From positions 434,001-498,000 of the forward strand of contig NZ_FNGY01000001.1 of the NCBI RefSeq assembly GCF_900103665.1: a stretch of 64,000 nucleotides of DNA, in the 5' to 3' direction. The stretch is from Pedobacter steynii (GTDB lineage: Bacteria > Bacteroidota > Bacteroidia > Sphingobacteriales > Sphingobacteriaceae). Made by a program: the position numbers and the translations under genes. The notes beneath the pieces are model-generated. The model was not told the DNA's origin and did no database searches. It saw only the letters and a program-made list of their open reading frames with translations. Positions 42,908-52,671 of the stretch are shown in pieces (positions within the stretch are counted from its first letter, which is position 1; the number at the start of each line of letters is the position of its first letter).

Positions 42908-45900
42908 TTAAAGGCCTAAACGTAAACCAAAAGAGAAGATTCTTTGCGGTGGATAAGAGTCTGCAAATCCTCCGGAAATTTCCGGATCAAACCTTCTGTT
43001 GTTGCTGATGGTAAATAGATTCTGCCCTTGTGCAGTCAGCGTCAGTGAAGAAATTCCAGCCCTGTTGATGAGGTCTTTAGGAAGAGAATAAGACAATTGA
43101 GCCGTACGAAGCTTGATGTAATTTCCATTTTTTACATAAAATGTGGAAGGATACCTGTTGGCTTCGTAGTTGGAAAGCAGACGTGGGTAACTTGCATTCT
43201 GATGAGTAGGCGTCCACCTGTCCATGTGCTGTTCGTAGAAGTTATTTAAATCCGTTGCAGGAGAATAGTTGATGTATACTTCCGTAGAAGCCTGGAAGAA
43301 AGCATCCGCGGTGAAATTTTTCCATTTCATGCCCAATGACAATCCGTAAACAGTAGGAGGGACGATATACTTAGTCTGTACGCCACGGTCAGGACTGCCG
43401 CTGTAAAGCTCTACTACACCATCTCCGTTTAAATCTACATATCTGATGTCGCCAGGTTTACCGCTTACCGGTGTTCCTCCCGGACTAACCAGGTATTTTG
43501 GCCAGCTGTCTGCATCCTGCTGATCTCTGAAGATGCCATCGGCTTTCAGGATTCTGGAAACCCCGACCGGGCGACCTTCCTGACGTAAACCAGGCAGCAT
43601 GGTGTCATTCTCACCGTAGTCGACCACATTGCTTTTGGTATAGGTCATGTTTAACCTGGCAGAATAACTTACCTGTCCGATCTTGTTTTGATGAGAAAGG
43701 GCAAATTCAAATCCATAATAACGTTCTTTACCGAAGTTCTCCAGCGGCGCGGTAAGCCCGAAGGTACTCGGTACATCGTAACCTTTTGAGCGCAGGATGT
43801 CGTATTTGTATTTATTGTAATAATCTGCTTCGAAACCCAGTAAACCTTTCCATAAGGTGGCATCGATTCCAATATCAAAAGAGTTTACTTTCTCCCAGGT
43901 GATATTGGTATTGGGTACTGAGCCATTGGTGATCCTGGTATAAGGAGCAATGCCGTTGGATGTACCAAATACATAACCTGCCGGGAAAAATGCATAGTTG
44001 TAGAAATAGGTATATAATGAACCACCATCATTTCCCAGTTTACCGTAGGAAGAACGGATCTTGAGCTCATCGATAAATTTGAAACGGTCTTTGATAAAGT
44101 CTTCTTCAGACATTACCCATGCTACGGCTAAGGAAGGAAATAAAGCCCTTCTTTTACCTTTCGGATAGTAAGGAGAACCGTCATATCTGAAATTACCTTC
44201 TATGATATAGCGGCTGTTGTAATTGTATACCAAACGGGCAATGGCACTCTGACGCGCATTTTCCGAAGAATATCCTGTAATTTTCTGAGAATTTACATCA
44301 CCAAGAAACAACTGGTCGATGGTAGAGACCGGAAAATTGCTCCTCGATCCGCTCATGAACTCCGCTTTGGATTCATTTTGCTCGTACAAAGCAAGTGCGC
44401 TAATGGAATGTTTACCAAAAAGCCTTTTGTAGTTCAGGGAAACCTGAACGTTGAGGTTGCTATTCTGGCTGAAATCCTGGTTTAAGGAAGCTTTTTCTGT
44501 TTTATTCTGTTGGATATATTCCTCTTTGGTTGCGGATAAGGTGTACTGCGGAAAAGGTGCGGTAAAACCTTTCGTCAGGGAATTGTTTCTGTCAATGGTG
44601 ACAAGACCCGTAGCGGAAAGCCCTTTAATGAATGGAATTTGCTGTGCTATTTTTAAGGAACCACTGAAAATGTTTCTGTTGACCTTATTGTAACCACTTT
44701 CTTCCATGGCATCGGTTAGCGGATTCCCTGCAAAACCGGCAAAGTTGTAAAGGCCATTGGCAAAGCGGGCAGGAGTAACCGAGCCCAATGTTGCCATTCT
44801 GTTGAAAATCGTTTCTGTATAGGCTGCGGGACCTTTCACATTTTCATTGATGTAATTCAGGCCAACAGATACGGTGGTATTGGAAGTCACATCGAGATCG
44901 AAATTACTCACTGCACCATAGCGTTTCATGCCGGCTGTACTGATCAATCCGTCCTGACCGGTATAGGTACCGCTGATGAAATAACGGGAATTGTTTCCTC
45001 CGCCATTCAGGCTGAGGTTGTGTTTCTGGGTAAGTGCAGAACTTTTCAGTACTTCCTTATACCAGTTTGTATTTGGATAACGGTCCGGATCAGATCCGTC
45101 TTTGAACTTCTGTATTTCTTCGTCGGTGTATTTTGTTCTTGGAGAAGAGCCTTTCTCAGCCTTATCATTGTCGAACATCTCATTGTTCAGCAATGCATAG
45201 TTATAGGAATCGAGGAATTTTGGGGTACGCGTAGATTGCTGGATCCCTAAATTCGCATTGTAGTTCATAGATATTTTGTTGGACTTACCACGTTTAGTGG
45301 TAATGAGAATAACCCCATTGGCACCTCTGGCACCGTATACAGAGGCCGAAGCGTCTTTCAATACACTGATGTTTTCTATCGAATTGTAGTCCAGCTTGTC
45401 TATTTCCAGACTCGCTACACCGGGATCTCTGGCCACTCCGTCAATTACGATCAGGGCTTCACCCATCCCGCGGATCTTGATGGAAGAACGGTCACGGTCC
45501 GGAGCGCCGGAGGCGCTCATGGAGGTCGAAAGACCAGTTACACGACCCATTAAGGTATTGGAAATGTTCACTGCAGGCGATTGTGCAAGGTCTTCTCCTT
45601 TGATCACACCAATCGCGCCGGTTACTAATTTCTTTTGTTGTGTACCATATCCTACAACGACTGTTTCGTTCAGCTCTTTAAAGCTAACGGTCATGGTCAC
45701 GTTGATTTGTGTCCTTTTGTTGATAGCTACTTCTTCTCTTTTGAAACCAAGGTAGGAGAAGAGCAGGGTATGGTCTTCTTCTGCTTTGATCTTATAAAAG
45801 CCTTCAGTATTGGTGATTGCGATGCCTTTACCTTCTTTGACCACAATGGTTACCCCTGGTAAAGGAAGGTTTTTATCATCGGTTACCCGTCCTTCAATAG

Positions 45901-46282
45901 TGATTGTTTTTGCAGCAATTCTTTCGGTAAGCATCTGTTTAAGTCGCTCTTTAACTACAATAATGTTCTTTTCAATGCTGTAGGTCAGTGGCTGATATTT
46001 GAAGATCTCAGTTAATGCCTCATCTAATGTCACATTTTTAAGGTCCAGGGAAAGTGCTCTGGAATTCCGGATGACTTCATTATTGAAAATAAAGTAATAG
46101 CCTGTCTGCTTTCTCAGGTCTTGCAGGATGGTTTTTAAGCCGGTATTTTGTCTGGAGATGGTTACTCTCTGGCCAAAAGAAGCCGAACTTACCTGAATAC
46201 CTAAGGTAATCAGGATAATAATGGTTAGTTTCATGATGATGAATACTTTTTTTCTGACTTTAGAATGTAGTCGTACTTTCAT
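42908..46282 (-). CDS. SusC/RagA TonB-linked outer membrane protein with STN domain
   Basis: 1124 residues. Signal segment (MKLTIIILITLGIQVSSASFGQ after a basic N-terminus), an STN secretin/TonB short domain (about 42-96, LKTILQDLRKQTGYYFIFNNEVI), a CarboxypepD_reg-like domain (about 125-205, IEGRVTDDKNLPLPGVTIVV), the SusC box NETVVVGYGTQQKKLVTGAI, plug with VLKDASASVYGARGANGVILITTKRG, and a barrel. The STN domain couples the receptor to FecR, whose gene lies upstream, so ligand binding probably activates the ECF sigma factor. Confidence 0.95.
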   Translation of the reverse strand: MKVRLHSKVRKKVFIIMKLTIIILITLGIQVSSASFGQRVTISRQNTGLKTILQDLRKQTGYYFIFNNEVIRNSRALSLDLKNVTLDEALTEIFKYQPLTYSIEKNIIVVKERLKQMLTERIAAKTITIEGRVTDDKNLPLPGVTIVVKEGKGIAITNTEGFYKIKAEEDHTLLFSYLGFKREEVAINKRTQINVTMTVSFKELNETVVVGYGTQQKKLVTGAIGVIKGEDLAQSPAVNISNTLMGRVTGLSTSMSASGAPDRDRSSIKIRGMGEALIVIDGVARDPGVASLEIDKLDYNSIENISVLKDASASVYGARGANGVILITTKRGKSNKISMNYNANLGIQQSTRTPKFLDSYNYALLNNEMFDNDKAEKGSSPRTKYTDEEIQKFKDGSDPDRYPNTNWYKEVLKSSALTQKHNLSLNGGGNNSRYFISGTYTGQDGLISTAGMKRYGAVSNFDLDVTSNTTVSVGLNYINENVKGPAAYTETIFNRMATLGSVTPARFANGLYNFAGFAGNPLTDAMEESGYNKVNRNIFSGSLKIAQQIPFIKGLSATGLVTIDRNNSLTKGFTAPFPQYTLSATKEEYIQQNKTEKASLNQDFSQNSNLNVQVSLNYKRLFGKHSISALALYEQNESKAEFMSGSRSNFPVSTIDQLFLGDVNSQKITGYSSENARQSAIARLVYNYNSRYIIEGNFRYDGSPYYPKGKRRALFPSLAVAWVMSEEDFIKDRFKFIDELKIRSSYGKLGNDGGSLYTYFYNYAFFPAGYVFGTSNGIAPYTRITNGSVPNTNITWEKVNSFDIGIDATLWKGLLGFEADYYNKYKYDILRSKGYDVPSTFGLTAPLENFGKERYYGFEFALSHQNKIGQVSYSARLNMTYTKSNVVDYGENDTMLPGLRQEGRPVGVSRILKADGIFRDQQDADSWPKYLVSPGGTPVSGKPGDIRYVDLNGDGVVELYSGSPDRGVQTKYIVPPTVYGLSLGMKWKNFTADAFFQASTEVYINYSPATDLNNFYEQHMDRWTPTHQNASYPRLLSNYEANRYPSTFYVKNGNYIKLRTAQLSYSLPKDLINRAGISSLTLTAQGQNLFTISNNRRFDPEISGGFADSYPPQRIFSFGLRLGL

Positions 46283-46322
46283 AAATTTGAAATGTTTGGG
46301 TTTAAGATGAAGATTTGCAATC

Positions 46323-46340
46323 CCGGTAATTAATTACCGG
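46323..46340. promoter_or_regulatory. Perfect 18-bp palindrome upstream of susC
   Basis: CCGGTAATTAATTACCGG, 41 bases before the SusC start. Direct copies of GGTAATTT occur at 46462-46469 and 46484-46491 (22 bp apart), and the related TAATTACCGGG is at 47680-47690 between sigma and fecR. Candidate operator; not tested. Confidence 0.5.
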
Positions 46341-46491
46341 ATACTCTTTAGGGCAAGCCTGAGCATTGACCTTCCCGGCCGCGAACCGGGTTGGTTATTT
46401 CTGACTTACCTGCGATGCTGGTTTAGGTGGCAGGTTTCATGTAGTTTGTTGATTTTGTGGTGGTAATTTGTTCTTGTTGATCTGGTAATTT

Positions 46492-47661
46492 TTATCGGGT
46501 ACTTTGAATGAATACTTTTTTATGGTCAATACCGAATTTCAGGCCTCCGCTACCTTCCAGTACTTTCAGGAAGGTGGATAAATTGCTGCTTCTTGGGATG
46601 ATACCGGTAAAACGCAGGTTGGGTTTAGCTCCGCTATAAACCAATTCTATATCATACCAGCGTTCTATCTGCTGCATAATTTCGGTGATTGGCATATCGT
46701 TGAACACAAAGGCGTCGTTTTTCCATGCCAGTACCTCGTCGAGGTCGGCAGGGACAATTTTTGCCCCAAGCTTGCCGCCAGTCTTTAACTGTGCCTGCTC
46801 GCCGGGTTTAAGGATGCTGGATTCGGAAACGTTGATTCTGTTTAACCGGATGCTGCCTTCGGCCAGTGTGGTATTGATTTGAGGCTCATTTGCATAAGCA
46901 TTGATGTTGAACTTGGTGCCGAGTACTTCCAGGGCCTGTTGTCCTGAAATCACACGGAAGGGCATCTGCTTGTTTTTGCTGACTTCAAAATAGGCTTCCC
47001 CGGTAATTTCTACCCTTCTTTCGCCTGCACTGAAATAACTTGGGAAACGGATGGAAGAAATGGCGTTGAGCCATACTTTTGTGCCATCAGGAAGAATGAT
47101 GCGGTATTGCCCGCCTTTAGGGGTGCTGATGGTATTGTATTTAGGTGCTCCGGAATCGGTCTGTGCATCTTTCGGCTGTTTGTCGAATGCCAGCTGTCCG
47201 TCGCTGATCCGGGCGATATTTAAGTCCTGATGATGTGCAAAACTGTCTTTTGTTGCGCCATCTAAAACAAGCTCAGATCCATCGGCCAGTTTCAGGATGG
47301 CTTTGTTGCCACCGGGCTTAATGTCATTTTTAAAAGCCAGCACTTGTATTTTTTCAGGTGCTGCTTTGTCGAGATAGAGAAAGGTTGCAAAAGAACCCAC
47401 CATGAATATTGCGGCAGCAGCAGCGATATAATACCATTTAGACAGTGGTCTTGGTTGTGGGTATGAAGCGTCAATGTGCTGGTCAATATTAGAAAGCATG
47501 CGGTCATAGACTTGCTTTTCTTCGGTTTCCGTTGCCGCAGGCCATTCTACGGTCTCCGGCTGTTGCGAGCGGTACCAGTTCAGGAGCTGTTCACGCTCTT
47601 CCGGACTGGCCGTCCCATTGATGTATTTTTGAATTAATAAGGAAGGTTTTTCGTTTTTCAT
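46492..47661 (-). CDS. FecR-family anti-sigma factor
   Basis: 389 residues: a cytoplasmic N-terminal sigma-binding part (about 1-85), one transmembrane helix (about 86-105, WYYIAAAAAIFMVGSFATFLYL), then the periplasmic FecR domain (YNTISTPKGGQYRIILPDGTKVWLNAISSIRFPSYFSAGERRVEITGEAYFEV) and a C-terminal DUF4974/STN-like domain (ITEIMQQIERWYDIELVYSG...FTGIIPRSSNLSTFLKVLE). It carries the signal from SusC to the sigma factor. ATG at 47661 (MKNEKPSLL) is chosen over the longer TTG frame. It begins 95 bases after the sigma stop, within the same direction. Confidence 0.93.
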   Translation of the reverse strand: MKNEKPSLLIQKYINGTASPEEREQLLNWYRSQQPETVEWPAATETEEKQVYDRMLSNIDQHIDASYPQPRPLSKWYYIAAAAAIFMVGSFATFLYLDKAAPEKIQVLAFKNDIKPGGNKAILKLADGSELVLDGATKDSFAHHQDLNIARISDGQLAFDKQPKDAQTDSGAPKYNTISTPKGGQYRIILPDGTKVWLNAISSIRFPSYFSAGERRVEITGEAYFEVSKNKQMPFRVISGQQALEVLGTKFNINAYANEPQINTTLAEGSIRLNRINVSESSILKPGEQAQLKTGGKLGAKIVPADLDEVLAWKNDAFVFNDMPITEIMQQIERWYDIELVYSGAKPNLRFTGIIPRSSNLSTFLKVLEGSGGLKFGIDHKKVFIQSTR

Positions 47662-47756
47662 AGTCATGCGCAACTGGGCTAATTACCGGGATGTACATTG
47701 GGAACAGGGTTTACCCTTAGTGCTTTTTAAAATAAATTTAAAAAAGACAGATTTTC

Positions 47757-48335
47757 TTATTTGATCAGCAGGGAGAGGGCAATGAGGAAGGTTCCGGAAC
47801 TGTTCAGGTCTTTCTTTATGGTTTTCAATGCCTTGGTCAGGTGGGCCTCGACGGTTTTTTCGGCGATGTTCATCTCAGCGGCGATTTCCGGAATAGATAG
47901 GCCATCATTGCGGCTGTATTTAAAAACAAGTCTGCATTTTTCAGGGAGCTGTTCTACAATGCCGTCAATATACTCCTGAAGGAATTTCGCATGGATCTTT
48001 TCCTCATCCAATGCCACAAGTTCGGTTTGATAGTTTAACATCGTCAGTTCTTCTCTTCTTTTCTGCTGATGGATGCTTTTGAAGACGGAAAATTTGACTG
48101 CCGTAGCGAGGTAGGGTTCGAGGGTTTTTATGTTCAGCTGGTCCTTTCTGTTCCAAAGGCCAATGAAGACTTCCTGGACAATTTCTTCTGCCGAAGAACG
48201 GTCTTTGGTATAGGCATAGGAGACGGCCAGTAGTTTCTTCCAATAGCGGTTGAAGAGTTCAGTAAACGCAACTCTATTGCCCAGCCGGAGTTCTTCCAGT
48301 AGTTCCTGATCAGAAAAATTAACGTAACCCCCCAT
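47757..48335 (-). CDS. ECF-type RNA polymerase sigma-70 factor
   Basis: 192 residues: region 2 (about 22-90, FTELFNRYWKKLLAVSYAYTKDRSSAEEIVQEVFIGLWNRKD) and region 4 (about 125-185, LPEKCRLVFKYSRNDGLSIPEIAAEMNIAEKTVEAHLTKALKTI). A hydrophobic C-terminal end (GTFLIALSLLI) follows, as in other Bacteroidota FecR-linked sigma factors. First gene of the sigma-FecR-SusC-SusD-protease order. A near -7 sequence TATCTTTA (minus strand, plus 48353-48360) lies before its start. Confidence 0.94.
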   Translation of the reverse strand: MGGYVNFSDQELLEELRLGNRVAFTELFNRYWKKLLAVSYAYTKDRSSAEEIVQEVFIGLWNRKDQLNIKTLEPYLATAVKFSVFKSIHQQKRREELTMLNYQTELVALDEEKIHAKFLQEYIDGIVEQLPEKCRLVFKYSRNDGLSIPEIAAEMNIAEKTVEAHLTKALKTIKKDLNSSGTFLIALSLLIK

Positions 48336-48499
48336 ATATCCCGGGGCGAATGTAAAGATAAATCAATTTTATTTTGGTATAAATCAGCAATATGGCTTGA
48401 TTTGTTACATTTTAACTTTCGTTTTGGTTAGTGTGGTTATGCCAGTTTTGTTAAATAAGGTTAAATAACATTTGTGCTGTTCCTACAATACCTAGTTTC

Positions 48500-50686
48500 A
48501 TGGGTATGAACCCAAACAGACTTAAGCCTTTCTTCGTCTTATTACTAATTTTGACTTATAGTATTACGTCAGCGCAAACGCTTAAACAAAAAGAAAGAAA
48601 CTTAAAAGCATTTTCAGAACTATACGGTTATGTTCGCTTCTTTCATCCTTCGGACGAAGTTGCAAAGCTGAACTGGTATTTCTTTTCATTATATGGTGTT
48701 CATCAGGTCATGTCTGCTCAGAATGATCAACAGCTTATTCGAGAATTAAAGGCATTGATGTTAGCAATCGCCCCCTCAGTCGTTATTGATAGCGTTCCCA
48801 TAGCAAAACATAGGGTGTTAAGTAAAATCATACCGGAAAAGCCATCGGAATATCAGCTGGTCAACTGGGTACATCGTGGTTTAGCTTTACCTAATGGCTC
48901 GCCGTTATATAAAAGTCAAAGAAATAATAGAGATACAATAGCGCTGAATTATATCGACTATCCTGTATCTACCCTTAAATTAGACGAGACAATTCATGGC
49001 CGCTATGAATTTACCGTGGAGGTAACGGGAGATGAAACTGATTGCAACCAGAACAATTTATTTATTGCCGCTTTTGATGGTACTGAGCAACTGAAGAATA
49101 AATCTAATACGAACCGCATCACTGGAAAAACGATCCGGTACAGATTCCAGGGAAATCTACCTAAGGGCGGGAAGAATGTCAATTTTACACTGAGGCTTCC
49201 AAAACATAGGATTGTTAGAATAAACAGGCCAAACATTCAGGTTTTTTCCGGAGAGGGTAAGAAAACATTTGATTTTGAAGCGCCACTGGAAGGGAGTAAT
49301 GCCCCTGTGAATATTGTTTTAAGTATTGCAGAGGATAAAAGATTTTATTTTACTAAACCGGCCTCAATTTCAGCGATAACTTCAATAAAACCAGGTGAAA
49401 ATATATATGCTTCCATTCCAGGTACGCTTTATGCCACAAAAACAGCTACTTATCCTAAAGTAGATTCCGTATCATTCATCGCGTTCCAAAAAAAGATCAA
49501 AGATTATTGGTCGAAAAAGCCAAAGGAATATGCTCAGGAGGCCCGGCTTGCGAATCTGGTCATCACCTTATCGGTCCTGAAATTTGCTTTTCCCTATTGG
49601 GAGGATACGAAGACTAATCCTGAAAAGTTGTTTTCCTTCTTATTTGCCAGAACGATAAAAGATAACAATAATCAGGATTTTTTAACATCACTAAGACTGA
49701 TGTCCGCAAAATTAAACGACGGCCATATGGGAATCAGTTACGCCGGTTCAGATAGAATTGAAGAGCAATCGGTTAATATAGAAACGGAAATGATTGACCG
49801 CAAAATCTATGTCAAACGTGTTTTAGATTCCTCGTTAACTTATATACCGGTGGGCAGCATCATTGATTCGATTGATGGGGAGTCGGCACAGAAAACATTT
49901 GATTCCAAATTCAGGCTTATTTCAGGTTCTCCACAATGGCGAAGCTATAAATCTCTCCTGGCATTATTTGACGGTTTATCCGATTCAGTGAAGCTGATCA
50001 TCAATAATAATGGCGTTCGTACTGCTTTCAAAATTCCCAGGTTGAGTCCAGCCCAGGAATATCGCCCGATAGCGCTGCCAGGATATGTTCCAAAAGACGG
50101 TCTGCTTTCAGACGATATTTATTATTTCAACCTGGCAGGCGATTCCGTAATGAAAAACATCAATGCTTCCTTATCCCGGTTAGCACACGCCAAGTCAATC
50201 ATCTTTGATATGAGAGGCTATCCAAAAGAAAGTGTTAGTGGAATCTTTGGTCATTTGCTTCAATGTTCAGAACACACCAAATGGCTGCATGTTCCAAAAC
50301 TAAGCCCGGGAAACCACCGCAAAGATTTTGAAAGTATGGGATGGAATCTGGGGCCTAAACCTCCCTACTTTAATGGCAAGATCATCTTCCTCTCAGATGC
50401 CTGCTCACAGAGCCAGTCGGAGAGCATTCTAGGTTATGTTAAGGGATTGAAACTGGGAACAATTATTGGCAAAGCAACCTCTGGTACGAATGGGGAAGTG
50501 CAGGATATTAACCTGTTTGAAAATTTTCGGGTCTTTTTTACCGGAACAAAAGTTACCAACGCGGATGGTACTAAAAGCCATTACAAAGGAATAATACCTG
50601 ACATTGTGGTACGTTCTACTCCAGCGGGTTTGAAGGAAGGCCGCGACGAAGTCTTGGATAAAGCTTTAGCGTTTGCCAGGAATTAA
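48500..50686 (+). CDS. S41-family peptidase (tail-specific protease-like)
   Basis: 728 residues with a signal peptide (KPFFVLLLILTYSITSAQ). The long N-terminal part (about 30-330) is unrecognised, with a possible beta-sandwich. The C-terminal part (about 380-725) has PDZ-like RVLDSSLTYIPVGSIIDSIDGE and the S41 catalytic core: DDIYYFNLAGD, SIIFDMRGYPKE and the Ser nucleophile region IIFLSDACSQSQSESILGYVKG followed by IIGKATSGTNGEVQ with the general-base Lys. Periplasmic endopeptidase; substrates unknown. Convergent with the next gene, overlapping by 4 bp at the stops. Confidence 0.85.
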   Translation: MGMNPNRLKPFFVLLLILTYSITSAQTLKQKERNLKAFSELYGYVRFFHPSDEVAKLNWYFFSLYGVHQVMSAQNDQQLIRELKALMLAIAPSVVIDSVPIAKHRVLSKIIPEKPSEYQLVNWVHRGLALPNGSPLYKSQRNNRDTIALNYIDYPVSTLKLDETIHGRYEFTVEVTGDETDCNQNNLFIAAFDGTEQLKNKSNTNRITGKTIRYRFQGNLPKGGKNVNFTLRLPKHRIVRINRPNIQVFSGEGKKTFDFEAPLEGSNAPVNIVLSIAEDKRFYFTKPASISAITSIKPGENIYASIPGTLYATKTATYPKVDSVSFIAFQKKIKDYWSKKPKEYAQEARLANLVITLSVLKFAFPYWEDTKTNPEKLFSFLFARTIKDNNNQDFLTSLRLMSAKLNDGHMGISYAGSDRIEEQSVNIETEMIDRKIYVKRVLDSSLTYIPVGSIIDSIDGESAQKTFDSKFRLISGSPQWRSYKSLLALFDGLSDSVKLIINNNGVRTAFKIPRLSPAQEYRPIALPGYVPKDGLLSDDIYYFNLAGDSVMKNINASLSRLAHAKSIIFDMRGYPKESVSGIFGHLLQCSEHTKWLHVPKLSPGNHRKDFESMGWNLGPKPPYFNGKIIFLSDACSQSQSESILGYVKGLKLGTIIGKATSGTNGEVQDINLFENFRVFFTGTKVTNADGTKSHYKGIIPDIVVRSTPAGLKEGRDEVLDKALAFARN

Positions 50687-51291
50687 CGTTGGTATTTCCA
50701 GTTTCTGGACTTCCCTTCGGCAATCCATTCCAGGGCTGTAGCGAGCCTTTTTTGCCTCGTTTCTTCTGTTTTTGCTTCCACAACCCATTCCAGGTATTCC
50801 TTTTTTTGAGAATAACTGAATTGATCGAAATGCTCCTGGGCTGCAGGAGCTTCTGCTAAACTCCGGGCAAAATAATCGGGAATCACAAGTTCTATTTTTG
50901 CTGACGCAGGTTTTTTCTCCAGCTTAATCCCTTCTTTATTCAGGATGACTGCATTTTGAACATAGGTGATGAAAATACTTTCTTCGGGTAGGTCTGCGAT
51001 AGCGGTGATCCGCCCCAGCTGCCCCATCGCCTGCTCTTTTTCTTCACTCAACAGGTGATGCGGATCGGGGAGGAGCTTGCTTTTCCAGAAACCAAAGGCG
51101 CAATGACTCTTGAAGGCAGCCATACTGCAGACGGTTCCCTTATAGTCAAAATGAGGGAAACTCCATTTCATGGTTTCTATCAATTCCGGACATGCCAGGT
51201 GAACGAGCTTCCGGATGTGTTTTAAGATCGGTTGGGCAAAGGCCGCGGCCTGCTCAATATAGGCGTCTACTCTTGGGTCGTATTTTTCCAT
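50683..51291 (-). CDS. DUF1801/YdeI (OmpD-associated)-type protein
   Basis: 202 residues. N-terminal DUF1801-like domain (about 1-115: RVDAYIEQAAAFAQPILKHIRKLVH, MKWSFPHFDYKGTVCSMAAFKSHCAFGFW) and C-terminal YdeI-like tail (PDYFARSLAEAPAAQEHFDQFSYSQKKEYLEWVVEAKTEETRQKRLATALEWIAEGKSRNWKY). Some members are named bacteriocin-protection or OmpD-associated proteins; biochemical function is unknown. Full length. Stop is shared tail-to-tail with the S41 gene. Confidence 0.85.
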   Translation of the reverse strand: MEKYDPRVDAYIEQAAAFAQPILKHIRKLVHLACPELIETMKWSFPHFDYKGTVCSMAAFKSHCAFGFWKSKLLPDPHHLLSEEKEQAMGQLGRITAIADLPEESIFITYVQNAVILNKEGIKLEKKPASAKIELVIPDYFARSLAEAPAAQEHFDQFSYSQKKEYLEWVVEAKTEETRQKRLATALEWIAEGKSRNWKYQR

Positions 51292-51448
51292 GGCGTATCT
51301 TCATAAAGGACCATACATATGGCATACCCTAAAATAGTCAAAATTTAAATTCCTTTCTCATAAGCCTTCATTTTTTATGCTAACGCTCTTTTACACAATG
51401 CTGACAGCTAAAACCTGTTAAAAAGACGGGTATCTGCTGATTTTATAC

Positions 51449-51456
51449 TACTTTTG
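51449..51456 (+). promoter_or_regulatory. -7 element for mqnE
   Basis: TACTTTTG, an exact TAnnTTTG, 22 bases before ATG 51478; the longer in-frame start at 51454 lies inside it and is therefore rejected. No good -33 element. Confidence 0.55.
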
Positions 51457-51477
51457 TTCATCTTTATATCATACTAC

Positions 51478-52671
51478 ATGGATGCTAATTCAAAGCTGGC
51501 TTTACTTTTAAACGACACGAATCTGTCTGCAGAACTTAAAGCCATTGCCAATAAAGTTCAGAACCAGGAAAGGATTTCCTTCGACGAAGGGGTTTACCTT
51601 TATGAACATGCCGAACTGGGCTACCTGGGGATTTTAGCGAACTACATCAGGGAGCAAAAACATGGTGATAAAACCTATTTCAACCGCAATTTTCATATTG
51701 AACCTACCAACGTATGTGTGTACGACTGTAAGTTCTGTTCTTACTCCCGACTGATTAAACAGCGTGAAGAAGGATGGGAAATGAGCGTAGAAGGAATGAT
51801 GGATGTGCTTAAAAAGTACGATCACGAACCGGTCACAGAGGTTCACATCACCGGAGGTGTAGTCCCTAAACAAAACCTTGATTTTTACAGCGATTTCTTC
51901 AGACGTGCAAAAGCACATCGCCCGGACCTGCACATCAAAGCACTGACGCCGGTAGAGTATTACTATATCTTCAAAAAGGCAAAACTGACGCATTATGAAG
52001 GCATGAAATACCTGCAGGAAGCCGGACTGGATTCTATGCCGGGGGGGGGTGCAGAGATCTTTCACCCGGAAGTAAGGGAAAAGATTGCCCACGATAAATG
52101 TAATGCAGAACAATGGCTGGACATTCATGAGCAGGCACATAAACTGGGCATGAAAACCAATGCGACGATGTTGTATGGCCATATCGAGCAATTCTGGCAC
52201 CGGGTAGACCATATGGAAAGACTACGCCAGCAACAGGATAAATCAGGCGGTTTTCAGGCCTTTATTCCGCTGAAATTCAGGAACCAAAATAACCAGATGG
52301 ACCATGTACCTGAAGTTTCTGTCATCGAGGATTTAAGGAATTATGCAATTGCCCGGATTTACCTGGACAATTTCGACCATATCAAAGCCTATTGGGCAAT
52401 GATCAGCAGACAAACTGCACAACTTTCTTTAAACTTTGGTGTAGATGATATTGATGGTACTTTAGACGATACCACTAAAATCTATTCTATGGCAGGGGCT
52501 GAAGAACAACATCCTGCAATGAATACGGAGGAACTGGTGAACCTGATCAAACAGGTGAACCGTAAACCGATAGAAAGAGATACACTTTACAATGTGGTTA
52601 CCGATTATACCGATTTCGTATTCGAAGGCACGGTAAAACCACAATATTATAAATTGCCCGTCATCAATTAA
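51478..52671 (+). CDS. mqnE: Aminofutalosine synthase (radical SAM)
   Basis: 397 residues. Radical SAM cluster C80-x3-C84-x2-C87 (NVCVYDCKFCSYSR) near the N-terminus, then the MqnE/MqnC-like barrel with EVHITGGVVP and GLDSMPGGGAEIFHPEVR. It makes 6-amino-6-deoxyfutalosine in the futalosine route to menaquinone. MqnE rather than MqnC is inferred from the GGGAEIF and EQFWHRVDHMERLR motifs. It overlaps by one base a histidine phosphatase gene, and mqnA comes next, so the operon encodes menaquinone steps. Confidence 0.93.
   Translation: MDANSKLALLLNDTNLSAELKAIANKVQNQERISFDEGVYLYEHAELGYLGILANYIREQKHGDKTYFNRNFHIEPTNVCVYDCKFCSYSRLIKQREEGWEMSVEGMMDVLKKYDHEPVTEVHITGGVVPKQNLDFYSDFFRRAKAHRPDLHIKALTPVEYYYIFKKAKLTHYEGMKYLQEAGLDSMPGGGAEIFHPEVREKIAHDKCNAEQWLDIHEQAHKLGMKTNATMLYGHIEQFWHRVDHMERLRQQQDKSGGFQAFIPLKFRNQNNQMDHVPEVSVIEDLRNYAIARIYLDNFDHIKAYWAMISRQTAQLSLNFGVDDIDGTLDDTTKIYSMAGAEEQHPAMNTEELVNLIKQVNRKPIERDTLYNVVTDYTDFVFEGTVKPQYYKLPVIN

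Noticed and set aside
46283..46491. CCCGG/CCGGG stem near 46374 as terminator between fecR and susC
   Set aside because: Short 5-bp stem with no T tract; the 18-bp palindrome is the stronger structure.
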